From positions 47,339,981 through 47,403,980 of the forward strand of contig NC_053494.1 of assembly GCF_905171775.1 (NCBI RefSeq): a stretch of DNA of 64,000 nt, in the 5' to 3' direction. The DNA is from Rana temporaria (lineage: Eukaryota > Chordata > Amphibia > Anura > Ranidae). Every line of letters starts with the position of its first letter. The first letter of the stretch is position 1. A program made the position numbers and the translations under genes. A model generated the notes under the pieces. The model ran no database searches, was not told where the DNA came from, and saw only the letters and a list, made by a program, of their open reading frames with translations. Below, piece by piece: positions 9,544 to 20,969 of the stretch.

Positions 9544-11805
9544 GTAAGTTTCTGTTCTGGAAGGACTTAAAGATAGTGACAAGCAGGGTCTGTCCATCCA
9601 AAGCTGATTGTTTATTAGTAGTTTCTGGTAAATGTCGGAGCATTAAAGGTTTCTTATGTCTATGCCACTTGTTGGGGTTGGGATAAAGCGCTTGAATTTT
9701 GAATTAATTTTACATTATGAACAAGAGAAGGGAAAACACCAGTTTTATAGTAGTTGGAGTGTGACTCCAAGATGGGCAGGAATAGTATTGGTAACTGGAT
9801 TCATAAATATGCACTTGCATTGCAACATCTTCTTGAGGGGGATTTTTGACACACTTCAAAATAGGTTGACATACCTATCCTATCCAAAGACAATAAAATG
9901 TGCAACAGATTAAAAACAGACACCATTTGTTTGGCCAATGCATGCCAATGCTCATATACATGAATTAACACTATTAAAAACAGTAGCAAACACTTGTATA
10001 TGCATTGATTCTTACTAAAGAGCATCGGTGTAAATCGGCCCTAAGCGTAAAAAAGTAGCAAAAGATTCTACCGGCAAGGTTTACTAAAGGATAGTGTTTG
10101 ATGCTGGTGCATTGATCCTGTGCAAACAAGCAATTTGTTGATTGTGAAAATAAATTGATGATTACGTAGGCTTCAGCAAACATATGTGCACATGTGCCAA
10201 AATTACCAACAAGTGTCGTTTGCTATGAAATGTATGCTCTTAAATAAGCGGTTTCATTTCAAAGCAACTCTGTTGCTATCCAAAAATGTTTGAACCAAGT
10301 CATATGTATAAATGAAGCATATACATACTCATCTGTGATGCCGAGAAATCTTCTGCTAAATTGGAAGGTAAACCAATACTTTCAGGAGTATTAATCTCTG
10401 TAGCCCCCACATCTGTCATTGGTTCCTCCTTTTAACCTCCACCCATTACCGCATACAGTGGCTTGGAGGTCAGCAAGAAGAACCACTGTGAACACAACAT
10501 GTCTGATGAAGGGGTCCTGCTTGGCACTAGCACATTGCAGCTGCACTAACTGTGGTGTGATTGCTTTATTAAAGATTTTTGCCCGGATTTAGAAAGAATA
10601 GTCTAAATTGTAGGCGGGCGTAGCGTATCTGAGATACACTACGCCGCCATAACTTAAGGCGCAAGTTCCGTATTCAGAAAGAACTTGTAGTGTAAATGTG
10701 TCGGCGTAAGCCCGCCTAATGCAAATCTGGCTGGTAGTGGGCGTGTTGTATGTTAATCTATCATGACCCCACGTAATTGACGCTCTTTACGAACGACGCA
10801 TGCGCCGTTTGTGGATGTATCCCAGTGCGCATGCTCCAAATCACGTCGCAAATAGTCAATGCTTTCGACGTGAACGTAACTTACGCAAAGCCCTATTCGC
10901 GAACGTTTTACGCAAACGACGTAAACAACGGAAAATTTGACGCTGTCCCGACGTCCATACTTAACATTGTGTACGCCTCATATAGCAGGGGTAACTTTAC
11001 GCCGGTCCGCCGCCTTACGTAAAAGACGCATATAGATACGCCGGGCGCAACTACATTCGTAAATCGGCGTATCTACCTAATTTGCATATTCTACGAGTAA
11101 ATCTACGGAAACGCCACCTAGCGGCCAGCATAAATATGCAACTAAGATACGACGGTGTAAGAGACTTACGCCGGCCGTATCTTAGTAAAATTCTGGCGTA
11201 TCTTGCTTTCTGAATACAGAAAGAAGATACGTCGGCGCTTCCTAGAACTTACGCGGCGTATCAATCGATACGCAGACGTAAATTCTATCTGAATCTGGGC
11301 CATGGATTATATTATATGGATCCACGACATGCTGATGATATATGTTCACCCTTTTCTAGTGTGAACTGTAGAGGACCACAGAGATCTAATGGGAACTGTG
11401 GGGAACCACAGAGATCGACACTTCTGAAAGTGTTGGTTTGCCTATGGACTTCAGCAAAAGATTTTTCAGAATTGAAACCAAGTTCGGTAGACAGGGCAGT
11501 AGGAAAGGTAAGTATGTACAATCTTCTTTTGCAGGTAACCTTGGCTTAAACTATTTTGTATAGCAACGGGATATAATTATCTCGGACAATACTTAATTTC
11601 ACTTGAGAAATTAGGGCAGTGCATGTGGTAATTCACAACTTGACTTAGGAAATAACTGAGAAAATGTTCAGCTGGATCTCAAAAAGAGTAGTTGTAGGCA
11701 AAGTTTGTAGTGGATCAACATTATAGCCCTCTCCAAAAGACAAGAATGCTTTTCTTTAAAATATTCTTCTAGCAGCTCATGGCTTGTTTCATTTTTTATT
11801 TCTAG
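9544..11805 (+). other. PRKAR1B: PRKAR1B last intron
   Basis: The intron begins GTAAGT and ends TTTCTAG, and is 2,262 bases long. It holds one GATTCAG-ended MITE (10581-11301). The rest (9544-10580 and 11302-11805) contains nothing I recognise. Confidence 0.85.
10581..11301. mobile_element. GATTCAG-ended MITE (copy a)
   Basis: It begins GCCCGGATTTAGAAAG and ends TCTGAATCTGGGCC. The interior is rich in ACGCCGGCGTATC-like and TTACGTAAACGACG motifs, with subterminal hairpins such as GCGTATCTGAGATACAC. It is one of nine copies in the window and lies in the last PRKAR1B intron. Superfamily not assigned. Confidence 0.75.
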
Positions 11806-11978
11806 GTGAGATAGCCTTGTTGTTGAACCGGCCCAGGGCAGCCACAGTAATTGCACGGGGCCCACTGAAGTGTGTGAAACTGGACCGCCCACGCTTTGAA
11901 CGAGTCCTTGGACCGTGCTCAGAAATCTTAAAGAGGAACATTCAGAGATACAACAGCTTCATCAGTCTGACCGTTTAA
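11806..11978 (+). CDS. PRKAR1B: PRKAR1B terminal coding exon and stop
   Basis: After a TTTCTAG acceptor the exon starts with the last two bases of the split glycine, then encodes 56 residues ending NSFISLTV and a TAA stop at 11976-11978. The motif GEIALLLNRPRAATV is the phosphate-binding cassette of cAMP site B. Its glutamate (codon 11808-11810) and the arginine of PRAA (codon 11835-11837) are the residues known in this family to contact the ribose and cyclic phosphate. The C-terminal segment with CSEILKRNIQRY and the ISLTV ending matches my recollection of vertebrate RI-beta better than RI-alpha, which ends SLSV. There is no frameshift or stop, and the codons read as a normally conserved gene. 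RI-beta is known mainly as a neuronal PKA subunit in mammals; nothing here speaks to its expression in this animal. Confidence 0.93.
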
Positions 11979-12354
11979 TATATTCCACTAGGAAAATACC
12001 ATCCATGTGTTAACGTGTGCACTCTAAATCTGACCTGTGCAGTTCCATAGCTTTATAAGGAAAGGAAATTGTGCATTTCAATGTGAATTTTATATGGTCA
12101 TGTCTGCTGCATCAGACTTCAACTTTAAGTTAGGTTGTATTATGATACAAAATGATGGCACTTTGATGGGGTGTGTGTTGTCCCCAAAGATTATTACATT
12201 CGTAATTTTACCAAAATTAATACAAAAAGAAATACAGGGAAATAATAGTTTGCATCCGAACCTATACTGAAGCAGTTCCATGTAGTTTTTCAAAAATATG
12301 TTTCATAAGGTATAGGGATATTCAGTATACTGTATATGTATATCTCGCAAGCCA
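11979..12354 (+). other. PRKAR1B: Proximal 3' UTR of PRKAR1B
   Basis: This is the sequence directly after the stop. The first poly(A)-like hexamer, ATTAAA at 12354-12359, overlaps the TTAA target site of a transposon. The next one, AATAAA at 13024-13029, lies beyond that transposon. Which is used, if either, cannot be told from sequence, so the true UTR end is unknown. Confidence 0.5.
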
Positions 12355-12358
12355 TTAA

Positions 12359-12768
12359 AGTAGAAATGTAGACAAAACATTTTCTTTTCATTTTGCATAG
12401 AGTAAGGGAGGGTGTAAGGAAGGGAGTAAGGGAGGATTATAACCTCTGTCAGATTTTTTACACAATCTGTGTCCCATTTCAGGGATTTCCCTTCACTTCC
12501 TGTCCCATAGCCAAACAGGAAGTGAGAGGAAATCCCTGCAAATTAACGGAATGTATTGGGGACCCCCAGGTCAACAGAAGTAGCATTCCCATTGAAAGAT
12601 TTCCCATCTATTACTTTTCTGGGGACAACCCAAAATTTTGGACTTTCCTTTATGTTCACTTTCAATGATAATGGTAAACAGGACAAATAGCGCGGTGAAT
12701 CTCCTTAACGGGGGCACAAACTGCACTCTATCCAAAACGAATGAAAATGTTTTGCCTTTAGGTATACT
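12359..12768. mobile_element. TTAA MITE, TIR AGTAKAMMT..AAAACATTTTC (copy 1)
   Basis: It is flanked by TTAA at 12355-12358 and 12769-12772. It contains CACTTCCTGTCCCATAGCC followed by AACAGGAAGTGAGAGGAAAT as an internal foldback. It lies about 380 bases after the PRKAR1B stop and could sit inside the 3' UTR. Confidence 0.65.
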
Positions 12769-13153
12769 TTAATTTCAGTGAACACAATCGTGCCACCAAG
12801 TACACCCACTTTACATTTATATCTATAGAAATAATTTTAAGGCCACTGTGTGATTTATTTTTATTTTTGTGCATCACCTAAATAGCCATTTTGTTTCGTT
12901 GTTGCAGAGCATAATGGGAACATTATTTGGGCTCTCATATATCTAGAACAGTGGTGATTAACCAGAAACTTTGCATACCCAACTCCTTTGAAGGCTGCAG
13001 ATTATAATATTTCTGTCATTAGCAATAAAGCTGGTTGAAAAAGATGCTGCATTAGCAGTATCAAGCATGGCAGCAGTAATGTGTACAGTGCAAAAGTCAA
13101 TTTTTTCTGTCCATTCACACTGATTTGGAAAAGAGAAGACATGTCACTATTAA

Positions 13154-13555
13154 AGTAGAACTATAAGCAAAACTTTTTTTTTTTTTTCTCATTTTGGATA
13201 GCGTAACCCCTGTCAGTTTTTTTGTAATCTTTGACCCATTAAGGAGATTTCCCTCCACTTCCTGTCCCAAAGCCAAAACAGGAAGTGTTGAGAAATCCCT
13301 GCAAATTAGAAGAAATCTCTTGGGACCCACAGCTCACCAAAACTAGTGTCTACATTGGAAGATTTACCCTCTATTACTGTCGTACTAACCCAAAATGTGG
13401 TATTTTCTTTTACTTTCACTTGATAATAATGGTAAACAGGATACATAGGATCAATCTCCCTAACAGGGGCAGAGGTAGCAATAAAAAGCTGATAAGTATT
13501 CTACTCCATCTCCACTCTGTCCAAAGCTAAAAAAAAGTTTTGCCCTTACAGCTAT
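13154..13555. mobile_element. TTAA MITE (copy 2, right end decayed)
   Basis: It is preceded by TTAA (13150-13153) and is a direct-orientation relative of 12359-12768, sharing CACTTCCTGTCCC, AACAGGAAGTG and GAAATCCCTGCAAATTA. The right end GTTTTGCCCTTACAGCTATA has lost its TTAA. Confidence 0.6.
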
Positions 13556-13959
13556 AGATCACTATTTTGTTTACTTTACTATGTATTTTCTGTTTAAGAG
13601 TATGCACAGCATTTGTATCGTGGGACCACAGTTATATGAATGTACAATAAGTTTAGTTTGCGTTTTGTATTTGTGCTCTCTACTTTTTATGCTTCTGCTC
13701 AAGGCACAGATGCAGTTTTCATTCAGGTCACATTGAAAAGCCATCCAATTGGCACCTGCCAGTATAAGGTGGATCTTCATGAAGGTCACTCATTTACAGG
13801 TAGAACATAGTAGAGGAGGTAAACTGTCACAAAGATACGTGGCTACAGTTGAAAACATTTCCCTTCCAGGCAGGGCTGGACTGGGAATGAAAACCAGCCC
13901 TGGAAATAATTTCATACCAGCCCCATAACATTATTATACCAGCCCCACAGCATAACGTC

Positions 13960-15885
13960 AGAGAGAGAGAGAGGGGGGTGCAACAATATGAGAGAGAGAG
14001 AGAGAGAGAGAGATGCAATGCTCTGCAGGCCAAAACAACTATAAATGCACATTTATTTTTACCTGAAAAATAAAAAATGAATAAAAAATCCACGAGAGAG
14101 AGAGACAGAAAGGGGACTGCAATGGTGAGAGAGAGGGTGCATTGCTCTGTAGGCCAAAACACTTATAAACACCAATTTTTACCTGAAAAAAAAAGTTTGA
14201 TTTAAAAAAAAAAAAAGAAATCCACGAGAGAGAGTCAAAGAGGGGCTGCAATGGTGAGAGAGAAAGGGAGGTGCAATGCTCTGCAGGCCAAAACAAATTA
14301 TAAATGCACATTTTTATTTAAAAATAAATCCATGAGAGAGCAAGAGGGGCCGGGGTGCCATGGTGAGAGAGAGAAAGAGGGGTGCCATGGTGAGAGAGAA
14401 AGGGGGGTGCAACAGTGAGAGAGGGTGTGCAACGGTGAGAGAGAGGGTGCTCAACAGTGAGAGAGAGGGTGCGCAGCGGTGAGAGAGAGGGTGCGCAGCG
14501 GTGAGAGAGAGGGTGCGCAGCGGTGAGAGAGAGGGTGCGCAGCGGTGAGAGAGAGGGTGCGCAGCGGTGAGAGAGAGGGTGTGCAACGGTGAGAGAGAGG
14601 GAGTGCAATGGTGTGAGAGAGAGGGAGTGCAACGGTGTGAGAGAGAGAGAGGGTGCAACGGTGTGAGAGAGAGAGAGTGAAACGGTGAGAGAGAGGGTGC
14701 AACGATAAGGGGGAGGGTGCAACGGTGAGTGGGAGCGTGCAACGGTGAGTGGGAGCGTGCAACGGTGAGAGAGAGAGTGAGAGTGCAACGGTGAGAGAGT
14801 GAGAGTGCAACGGTGAGAGAGTGCAATGGTGAGAGAGAGAAAGAGGGGTGCCATGGTGAGAGAGAAAGGGGGGTGCAACAGTGAGAGAGAGGGTGCGCAG
14901 CGGTGAGAGAGAGGGTGCGCAGCGGTGAGAGAGAGGGTGCGCAGCGGTGAGAGAGAGGGTGCGCAGCGGTGAGAGAGAGGGTGCGCAGCGGTGAGAGAGA
15001 GGGAGTGCAACGGTGTGAGAGAGAGAGAGGGTGCAACGGTGTGAGAGAGAGAGAGGGTGCAACGGTGTGAGAGAGAGAGAGTGAAACGGTGAGAGAGAGG
15101 GTGCAACGGTAAGGGGGAGGGTGCAACGGTGAGTGGGAGCGTGCAACGGTGAGTGGGAGCGTGCAACGGTGAGTGGGAGCGTGCAACGGTGAGAGAGAGA
15201 GTGAGAGTGCAACGGTGAGAGAGTGAGAGTGCAACGGTGAGAGAGTGCAATGGTGAGAGAGAGTGAGAGAGTGCAACAGTGAGAGAGAGAGTGAGAGTGC
15301 AACGGTGAGAGAGAGAGCAACGGTGAGAGAGTGCAACGGTGAGAGAGTGAGAGAGTGCAACGGTGAGAGAGTGAGAGAGTGCAACGGTGAGAGAGAGAGA
15401 GAGTGAGAGAGTGCAACGGTGAGAGAGAGCAACAGTGAGAGAGAGAGTGCAACGGTGAGAGAGAGAGCAACAGTGAGAGAGAGAGAGCAACAGTGAGAGA
15501 GAGAGAGAGCAACAGTGAGAGAGAGAGAGAGTGCAACGGTGAGAGAGAGAGAGTGAGAGTGCAACGTAGAGAGAGAGAGAGAGAGCAACGGTAAGAGAGA
15601 GAGAGTGAGAGTGCAACGGTGAGAGAGAGAGAGTGAGAGTGCAACGGTGAGAGAGAGAGAGTGAGAGTGCAACGGTGAGAGAGTGCAACGGTGAGAGAGT
15701 GAGAGTGCAACGGTGAGAGAGAGAGAGTGAGAGTGCAACGGTGAGAGAGAGAGAGTGAGAGTGCAACGGTGAGAGAGTGCAACGGTGAGAGAGAGAGAGT
15801 GAGAGTGCAACGGTGTGAGAGTGCAACGGTGAGAGAGTGAGAGTGCAACGGTGAGAGAGAGTGTGCAACGGCGAGAGAGGGGGGT
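13960..15885. repeat. GTGAGAGAGAG / GTGCAACG satellite
   Basis: It consists of purine-rich tandem units GTGCAACGGTGAGAGAGAG with variants (GTGCGCAGCGGTGAGAGAGA, GTGCAACGGTGAGTGGGAGC). At least one higher-order block is duplicated: 14366-14820 resembles 14838-15240. All minus-strand frames are open for about 500 codons, giving Ser-Leu-His-Cys-Thr-rich pseudo-proteins. This is a property of the repeat. Confidence 0.9.
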
Positions 15886-16110
15886 AGCAAAGGTGACAGA
15901 GGGGGGGTGAACCATGCTATGGTGAGAGTCTGAGAGACTCTCACCATAGCATGGTGCACCCCCCCCCCCTCTCTCTGTCACCTTTGCTACCCCTGCAAAA
16001 ATTGTAATCTGTATAATAATCTCTCTCTCACCATTGCATGGTGCACCTACCCACCCCCCCTCCTCCCGAGATTATTGTACAGATTACAATTTGCAGGGGT
16101 AGCAAAAGCG
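15885..16110. repeat. Two overlapping hairpins at the satellite end
   Basis: Arms around CACCATAGCATGGT and its complement form a palindrome centred near 15932, with arms of about 50 bases including GACAGAGGGGG. A second pair, CCCTGCAAAAATTGTAATCTG (about 15992-16012) and its complement (16080-16101), forms a competing hairpin that shares the TTTGCTACCCCTGC segment. Confidence 0.7.
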
Positions 16111-17175
16111 ACAGAGGGGGGGGGCACCATGTAGAGGGGGAGGGGGGCACCATGCAATGCCTGGTGAGAGAGAGGGAGAGATTGTTATAAAATTACAATA
16201 TTCAGGGGCAGCAAAAGTAGGTGACACTGACAGAGAGAGGAGAGGGGGGGCCCGGGGGGGGGGGGGCTGCTCCGTGCAATGGTTCATTATACTGTAATTT
16301 GCAATTTATGTGTTCACCTGACCTGAGTTCCTGTGCTCCAACTCCGAGGGCGGCCGACGCCATTCACTCCTCCTGTGCCCTCACTTGTGACCTCCCTGCA
16401 GACAGACATAGTGGGCGGGGCTGGCGCCGCACAGGCAGATGGAAGTTGGAAGGGGAGATAGAACAGAAGAACCACAGCGTTCTGACGTTCTCCTGCTCGG
16501 CTCCTCCCCGCAAGGGTGACATGATCACGCTGATTCCTCCGCAGGCGTAGGATCCGATGAAAAGGAAAGTGTGGCGGCCGCAACCCGCCGGCCAGTCGCT
16601 TCTTTTCCTGACATGCATGACAGTGTTGACACGGCGACACGGCAATCTATCCCTCCCTGCATAATTTATAATGTGCGATGGCCGCGGCTGTGGCGATGGC
16701 GGCCGCAGCCCGCCGCTGTGTTAGCTGTAAGCGAGACAAAAGCAGCCTCAGGGCACTGAATGCAGGCGGCCTACCGGGAATTTTCCCGGGATCCCGGTAG
16801 GCCAGTCCGGCCCTGCTTCCAGGGCTTCATCTAGAAGTGGAAAAGGAAAGGATTGAGCCCATCATTGGAAAATTTTAATGAACACATGTGACTTTTATTA
16901 TTACTATTATGCCCATTTGTGTTCTTTTATTAACAAAGTGCTGTTTATTGGGCCCTGAAAAGTTTGCAGATTGAAGCTTACGTGGGCATTAAAAAAATCT
17001 GGCACCAACCATTGCATTATGTAGAGTAGTATGTTGAGGATCTGGGTAGCGGGGCTCACTGCTGTTTAGGCTATATCATTTTTGAAGCTATGAACAGGAA
17101 CTTTATGTGGTTCTGATACGTAGGGCCTGTGTTGATGGGCTTTTGTTTGTATCAGAACCACTTCTCTATCTATAC

Positions 17176-17733
17176 CAGGGATCTTCAAACTACGGCCCTT
17201 CAGCTGTTGCGGAACAACACATCCCATGAGGCATTGCAAGACTCTGAGGCCCTGTACACACGAGGAGACATGTCCGATGAAAATGGTCCGCGGACCGTTT
17301 TCATCGGACATGTCTCCTGGGATATTTTGGTCTGATGTGTGTACACACCATCAGACCAAAATCCCCGCGAACAGAGAACGCGGTGACGTGGCGACGTGTG
17401 CAAACCAGGAAGTTCAATGCTTCCACGCATGCGTCGAATCATTTCGACGCATGCGCGGGATTTCGGTCCGCTGGTTAGACGTACTAACCAACGGACATGT
17501 CTGATGGACAGGTTTCCAGTGGACAAGTTTCTAAGCATGAAACTTTTGTCCTCTGGAAAATGGTCCGATAGGCCGTACACACGACCGAACATGTCCGATG
17601 AAACTGGTCCGCGGACCAGTTTCATCGGACATGTTCGGACATGTGTACGGGGCCTGACATTCACTTACATGACTAGGCATGATGGGAATTGTAGCTCCTG
17701 AACAACTGGAGGGCAGTAGTTTGAGGACCCCTG
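17176..17733. mobile_element. hAT MITE with perfect 8-base TSD
   Basis: It begins CAGGGATCTTCAAACTACGG, ends AGTTTGAGGACCCCTG, and is flanked by ATCTATAC at 17168-17175 and 17734-17741. The body, with CATGAGGCATTGCAAGACTC and GCATGATGGGAATTGTAG, is interrupted by the MITE at 17248. Confidence 0.85.
17248..17654. mobile_element. PIF/Harbinger-like MITE inside a hAT MITE, TSD TGA
   Basis: It begins GGCCCTGTACACACGAGG, ends GTGTACGGGGCC, and is flanked by TGA at 17245-17247 and 17655-17657. The centre holds CACGCATGCGTCGAATCATT. Subterminal hairpins are built on TCCGATGAAAATGGTCCGCG. Confidence 0.8.
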
Positions 17734-17741
17734 ATCTATAC

Positions 17742-18828
17742 AACTCTATGGCAATGCAAAATCAGCTTGAAGCAGGTCTAATGCACCTGCACTAAATTCT
17801 GATCTCAGATCTCAGATCTGATGTAAAAAGCAAATTGCCTTTGCCCATTGACTAAAGCCCAAAGATTGTTGCTACAAGCCCTTATGGACCTTGACCTGTA
17901 CACCTCCAGGCAAGAGCCAAGTAAGATAAACCTAGTTCTCATAGGAAAGGTTCTAGTCCAATCAAGACTAATATTTTTATTTTGCAGGCAGGCTCATTTA
18001 CCTGTAGTGTCTTGGCACTGGATACCCCCGTGTGAAATTTTGCCTTTGTATGTCACTGATTCATAGAAACAAATAGAGATTACACCAGAGTTTGTATGAC
18101 ACACTTGCCAGGTAGAGAAGTTTCTGGGTTGGGACAGATGATGATACATCTTCCCACCAAGGTCCTCAAGAATATGGTGAGTAGCAAAACCACCTTTCAT
18201 GCACTTAAAATTGAAAAAAAACTTTTTTCTATGACTTACTATTGTATTTCCAGAGTCATTATTAAGGACGTCTACATGAATAAATATGAAGAAAATCAAG
18301 AAATATACAATCTTGGTCAATGAATACATAAATGTGTATAAAACCACTCAGCTTCCCCCTCATGTTATCAGTTCTGATGACAAAACTTTTTTTCTAATAT
18401 GGACAAGCTCCGTAATGACAAAGAGTTTGGCGCATTGCTGTCAGTGCTCCACATTTTATGACGTGCTCTTTGTTTAAGTGTACAGGCTGCTTTTAAACCA
18501 GGTTTTGTAACTGAGAACTTCTAGGTGTGGTCCTTTGTGTATTTAAGTGTCAAAAGTAGGCGGCCCTTTGCAGACCCATCAAGTAGTGCTTTTGTATACC
18601 TTTTTTTAATGTCTGTACTCTATAATCAGCTGTCACAGCTTTTTGTACATCGGCTTGGCTGCAATCAGACGTACGGGTCAAATTTTGCTGTCAGTTTGTA
18701 AGGCAAAACCCCCAGTGGGCAACATTATCCATTCCTTACTTAATTCATATGATGGCACATCAGGGTTACTTCAGATTTCATGTTAAAAGTATTGTGTTGT
18801 TTGTTCTAGTAACCAGAGCAAGATATCG
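17742..18828. other. Unassigned sequence
   Basis: I see no gene, RNA gene or recognisable repeat here. It is AT-rich, with only short chance reading frames. Confidence 0.5.
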
Positions 18829-18985
18829 GGGTTGATTTACTAAAACTGGTGCGGATCTGCATAGAAACCAATCAGCTTCTAGGTTTTTTGTCAAAGCTTA
18901 ATTGAACTGAAGCTGAAGCTAGAAGCTGATTGGCTACCTTGCACAGCTGCATCAGATTCTCCAGTTATAGTAAACCAACTCCATA
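18829..18985. mobile_element. Short MITE, TIR GATTTACTAAAACTGG (copy 2)
   Basis: It begins GTTGATTTACTAAAACTGG and ends CCAGTTATAGTAAACCAAC. An inner inverted pair, AACCAATCAGCTTCTAG and CTAGAAGCTGATTGGCTA, forms a long foldback. It is a relative of 7726-7885. Confidence 0.65.
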
Positions 18986-19795
18986 ATCTTATTGAAAAAA
19001 AGTTTTTTTATTTTTACATGCTAATTCTCAAGTTCACTATTAACCAATCAGGATCCATTCTATTAAATTGAAACCAATACAATTTGTAATATTTATTAGC
19101 TTCTGATTCATAGTATTGATTCACTTAGAAGTTAGAATTCATTATTGAACCAGGCCTATAGTAAGCCTGTGAATTCCAACACCTGTTAAGCTAGCCCTAT
19201 ACAACATACTATTAGAATTTCATAAAAATAAAAAATAAATCATTATAATAATAATCGTAATTTTTTTTTTAATTAGTGGGGTCAAATCAACGGTTGTTTA
19301 TGACCACACTAATGAGATAATTTGAAGGCGTAGTTTTCTCAAACATCCATTTTTAACATCGTATGAAGTTTTAAATTGGGAATGTCCATCCGTTTCAAAA
19401 TTTAATGTTGAAGCAAACCAACCTTTTAAGTCAAGTACTTATAATTTTCATCTTGAAAATTTAAAAATTTGATCTTGGATCAAAAATCCACTTGAAAATC
19501 TATTAGTGTATGGTCAGCTTTAAACAAGTGGCTTGCCTGCAAGGAAAACAAATAATACCTATCCCATTGCCCGCACGCCTGATGTTTGTTCTCTAAAAGA
19601 GCTAAGCCTACTGAAGAATCATCAGTTTCTGACATACTTACAGGTGTTAGATGCCTGGTTCCCTGCTGCATGCTGTGGTTCCTTCTGCCAGCTCCTGGGC
19701 ATCTTGTAGTTCTGAAGGCACCATCGGATGGAGCCATAGGGCCAATGGGGGACCAGACCTTCAATGTTTTAAATGCTCTTCAGCAAGCTTGACTC
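18986..19795. other. Unassigned AT-rich sequence
   Basis: No gene or named repeat was recognised. A short A/T-rich tract occurs near 19220-19275. Confidence 0.5.
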
Positions 19796-19798
19796 TTA

Positions 19799-20184
19799 GG
19801 CCTTGTACACACGATAGGATAGCCAGAGGACAACGGTCTGAAGGACCGTTTTCATCAGTCCAAACCGATCGTGTGTAGGCCCCATAGGTTATTTATCCTT
19901 AGGTTAAAAAAATGAGAACTTGCTTTAAAATTTAACCGATGGACTGGTAACCGATAGGTCAACCGATCGTTAGTATGCAAAAGCATCGGTTAAAAATCCA
20001 TGCATTCTCAGAATCAAGTCGACGCATGCTTGGAAGCATTGAACTTCGTTTTTTTTTCAGCAGGTCGTTGTGTTTTACGTCACCGCGTTCTGACACGATT
20101 GGTTTTTTAACTGATGGTGTGTACGCACGACGGACCATCAGTCAGCTTCATAGGTTAACCTAAGACAACGGTGTGTACAAGGCC
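19799..20184. mobile_element. PIF/Harbinger-like MITE, ACCGATCG subfamily
   Basis: It begins GGCCTTGTACACACGATAG and ends GGTGTGTACAAGGCC. TTA precedes it and TTC follows. The interior has AACCGATGG-type arms and the core AGTCGACGCATGCTTGGAAG. Close relatives lie at 20556, 29801 and 49830. Confidence 0.7.
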
Positions 20185-20555
20185 TTCGAATTAAAAGGAA
20201 CCTGGATCAGCAAGGATGGGCAAGGGTTTAATTATTTTCTTTGCAGGCAATATTAAAATAATATCAGAGTCACTTTAGTAAAATGTGTCAGAACAACCAA
20301 TATTACCATCAAACATCCTATTGTATTTACCTACCTTTTTGGGGGGAGGTAAGTAATAAAATAATAAAATGTAATGTATGCATACTGCAATGATTGCTTT
20401 GCCTGCAGTTCCTTGCTTCTGCTTCCATGGAACACAACTTCACCTAAAGGATGCTGTAGAAGCAAATAGAAGGCTTACCCTACTGTCTTTATAGACGTTA
20501 TGCTGGGTTTCTAGAAAAAAGCTAAAGGATTAAGTAAACAAAGAATTTACTGTAA

Positions 20556-20969
20556 TGCCGCGTACACACGATCGGTTTGTCTGATGAAAACGGTCTGATG
20601 GACCGTTTTCATCAGACTAACCGATCGCGTGTGGGCCCCATTGGTTATTTATCCATCGGTTAAAAAACTAGGAACTTGTTTTAAAATTATCTGATGGTTA
20701 ACTAACCGATAGAAAAAACGATCGTCTGTGGGTACGTCCATCGGTTAAAAATCCATGCATGCTCAGAATCAAGTCGACGCATGCTCGGAAGCATTTAACT
20801 CCGTTTTTCTCAGCACGTCGTTGTGTTTTACGTCACCGCGTTCTAAAACAATCGGTTGTTTAACCGATGGTGTGTAGGCACGACTGATGAAAGTCAGCTT
20901 CATCGGATATCTGATGAAAAAATCCATCAGACCGCTTTCATCTTATGAACCGATCGTGTGTACAGGGCA
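20556..20969. mobile_element. PIF/Harbinger-like MITE, ACCGATCG subfamily
   Basis: It begins TGCCGCGTACACACGATCGG and ends CGATCGTGTGTACAGGGCA, flanked by TAA and TTA. Both ends contain the hairpin GATGAAAACGGTCTGATGGA and its complement. Confidence 0.7.

Larger units (their letters stand above)
13871..16815. mobile_element. Long non-autonomous hAT-like element with 8-base TSD
   Basis: It begins CAGGGCTGGACTGGGA and ends CCAGTCCGGCCCTG. It is flanked on both sides by CTTCCAGG (13863-13870 and 16816-16823), a perfect 8-base target duplication as expected for hAT transposition. Most of the interior is the GTGAGAGA satellite plus inverted repeats. A GC-rich segment with CpGs (16330-16760) lies near the right end. 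I see no transposase. Confidence 0.8.

Noticed and set aside
9462..11978. PRKAR1A instead of PRKAR1B
   Set aside because: The ending NSFISLTV and the segment CSEILKRNIQRY fit RI-beta as I recall it; RI-alpha ends SLSV.
14314..15981. Open frames of about 500-555 codons on the minus strand in all three registers
   Set aside because: They run through the GTGAGAGA satellite, whose unit contains no stop in any register; composition is low-complexity and no protein resembles it.
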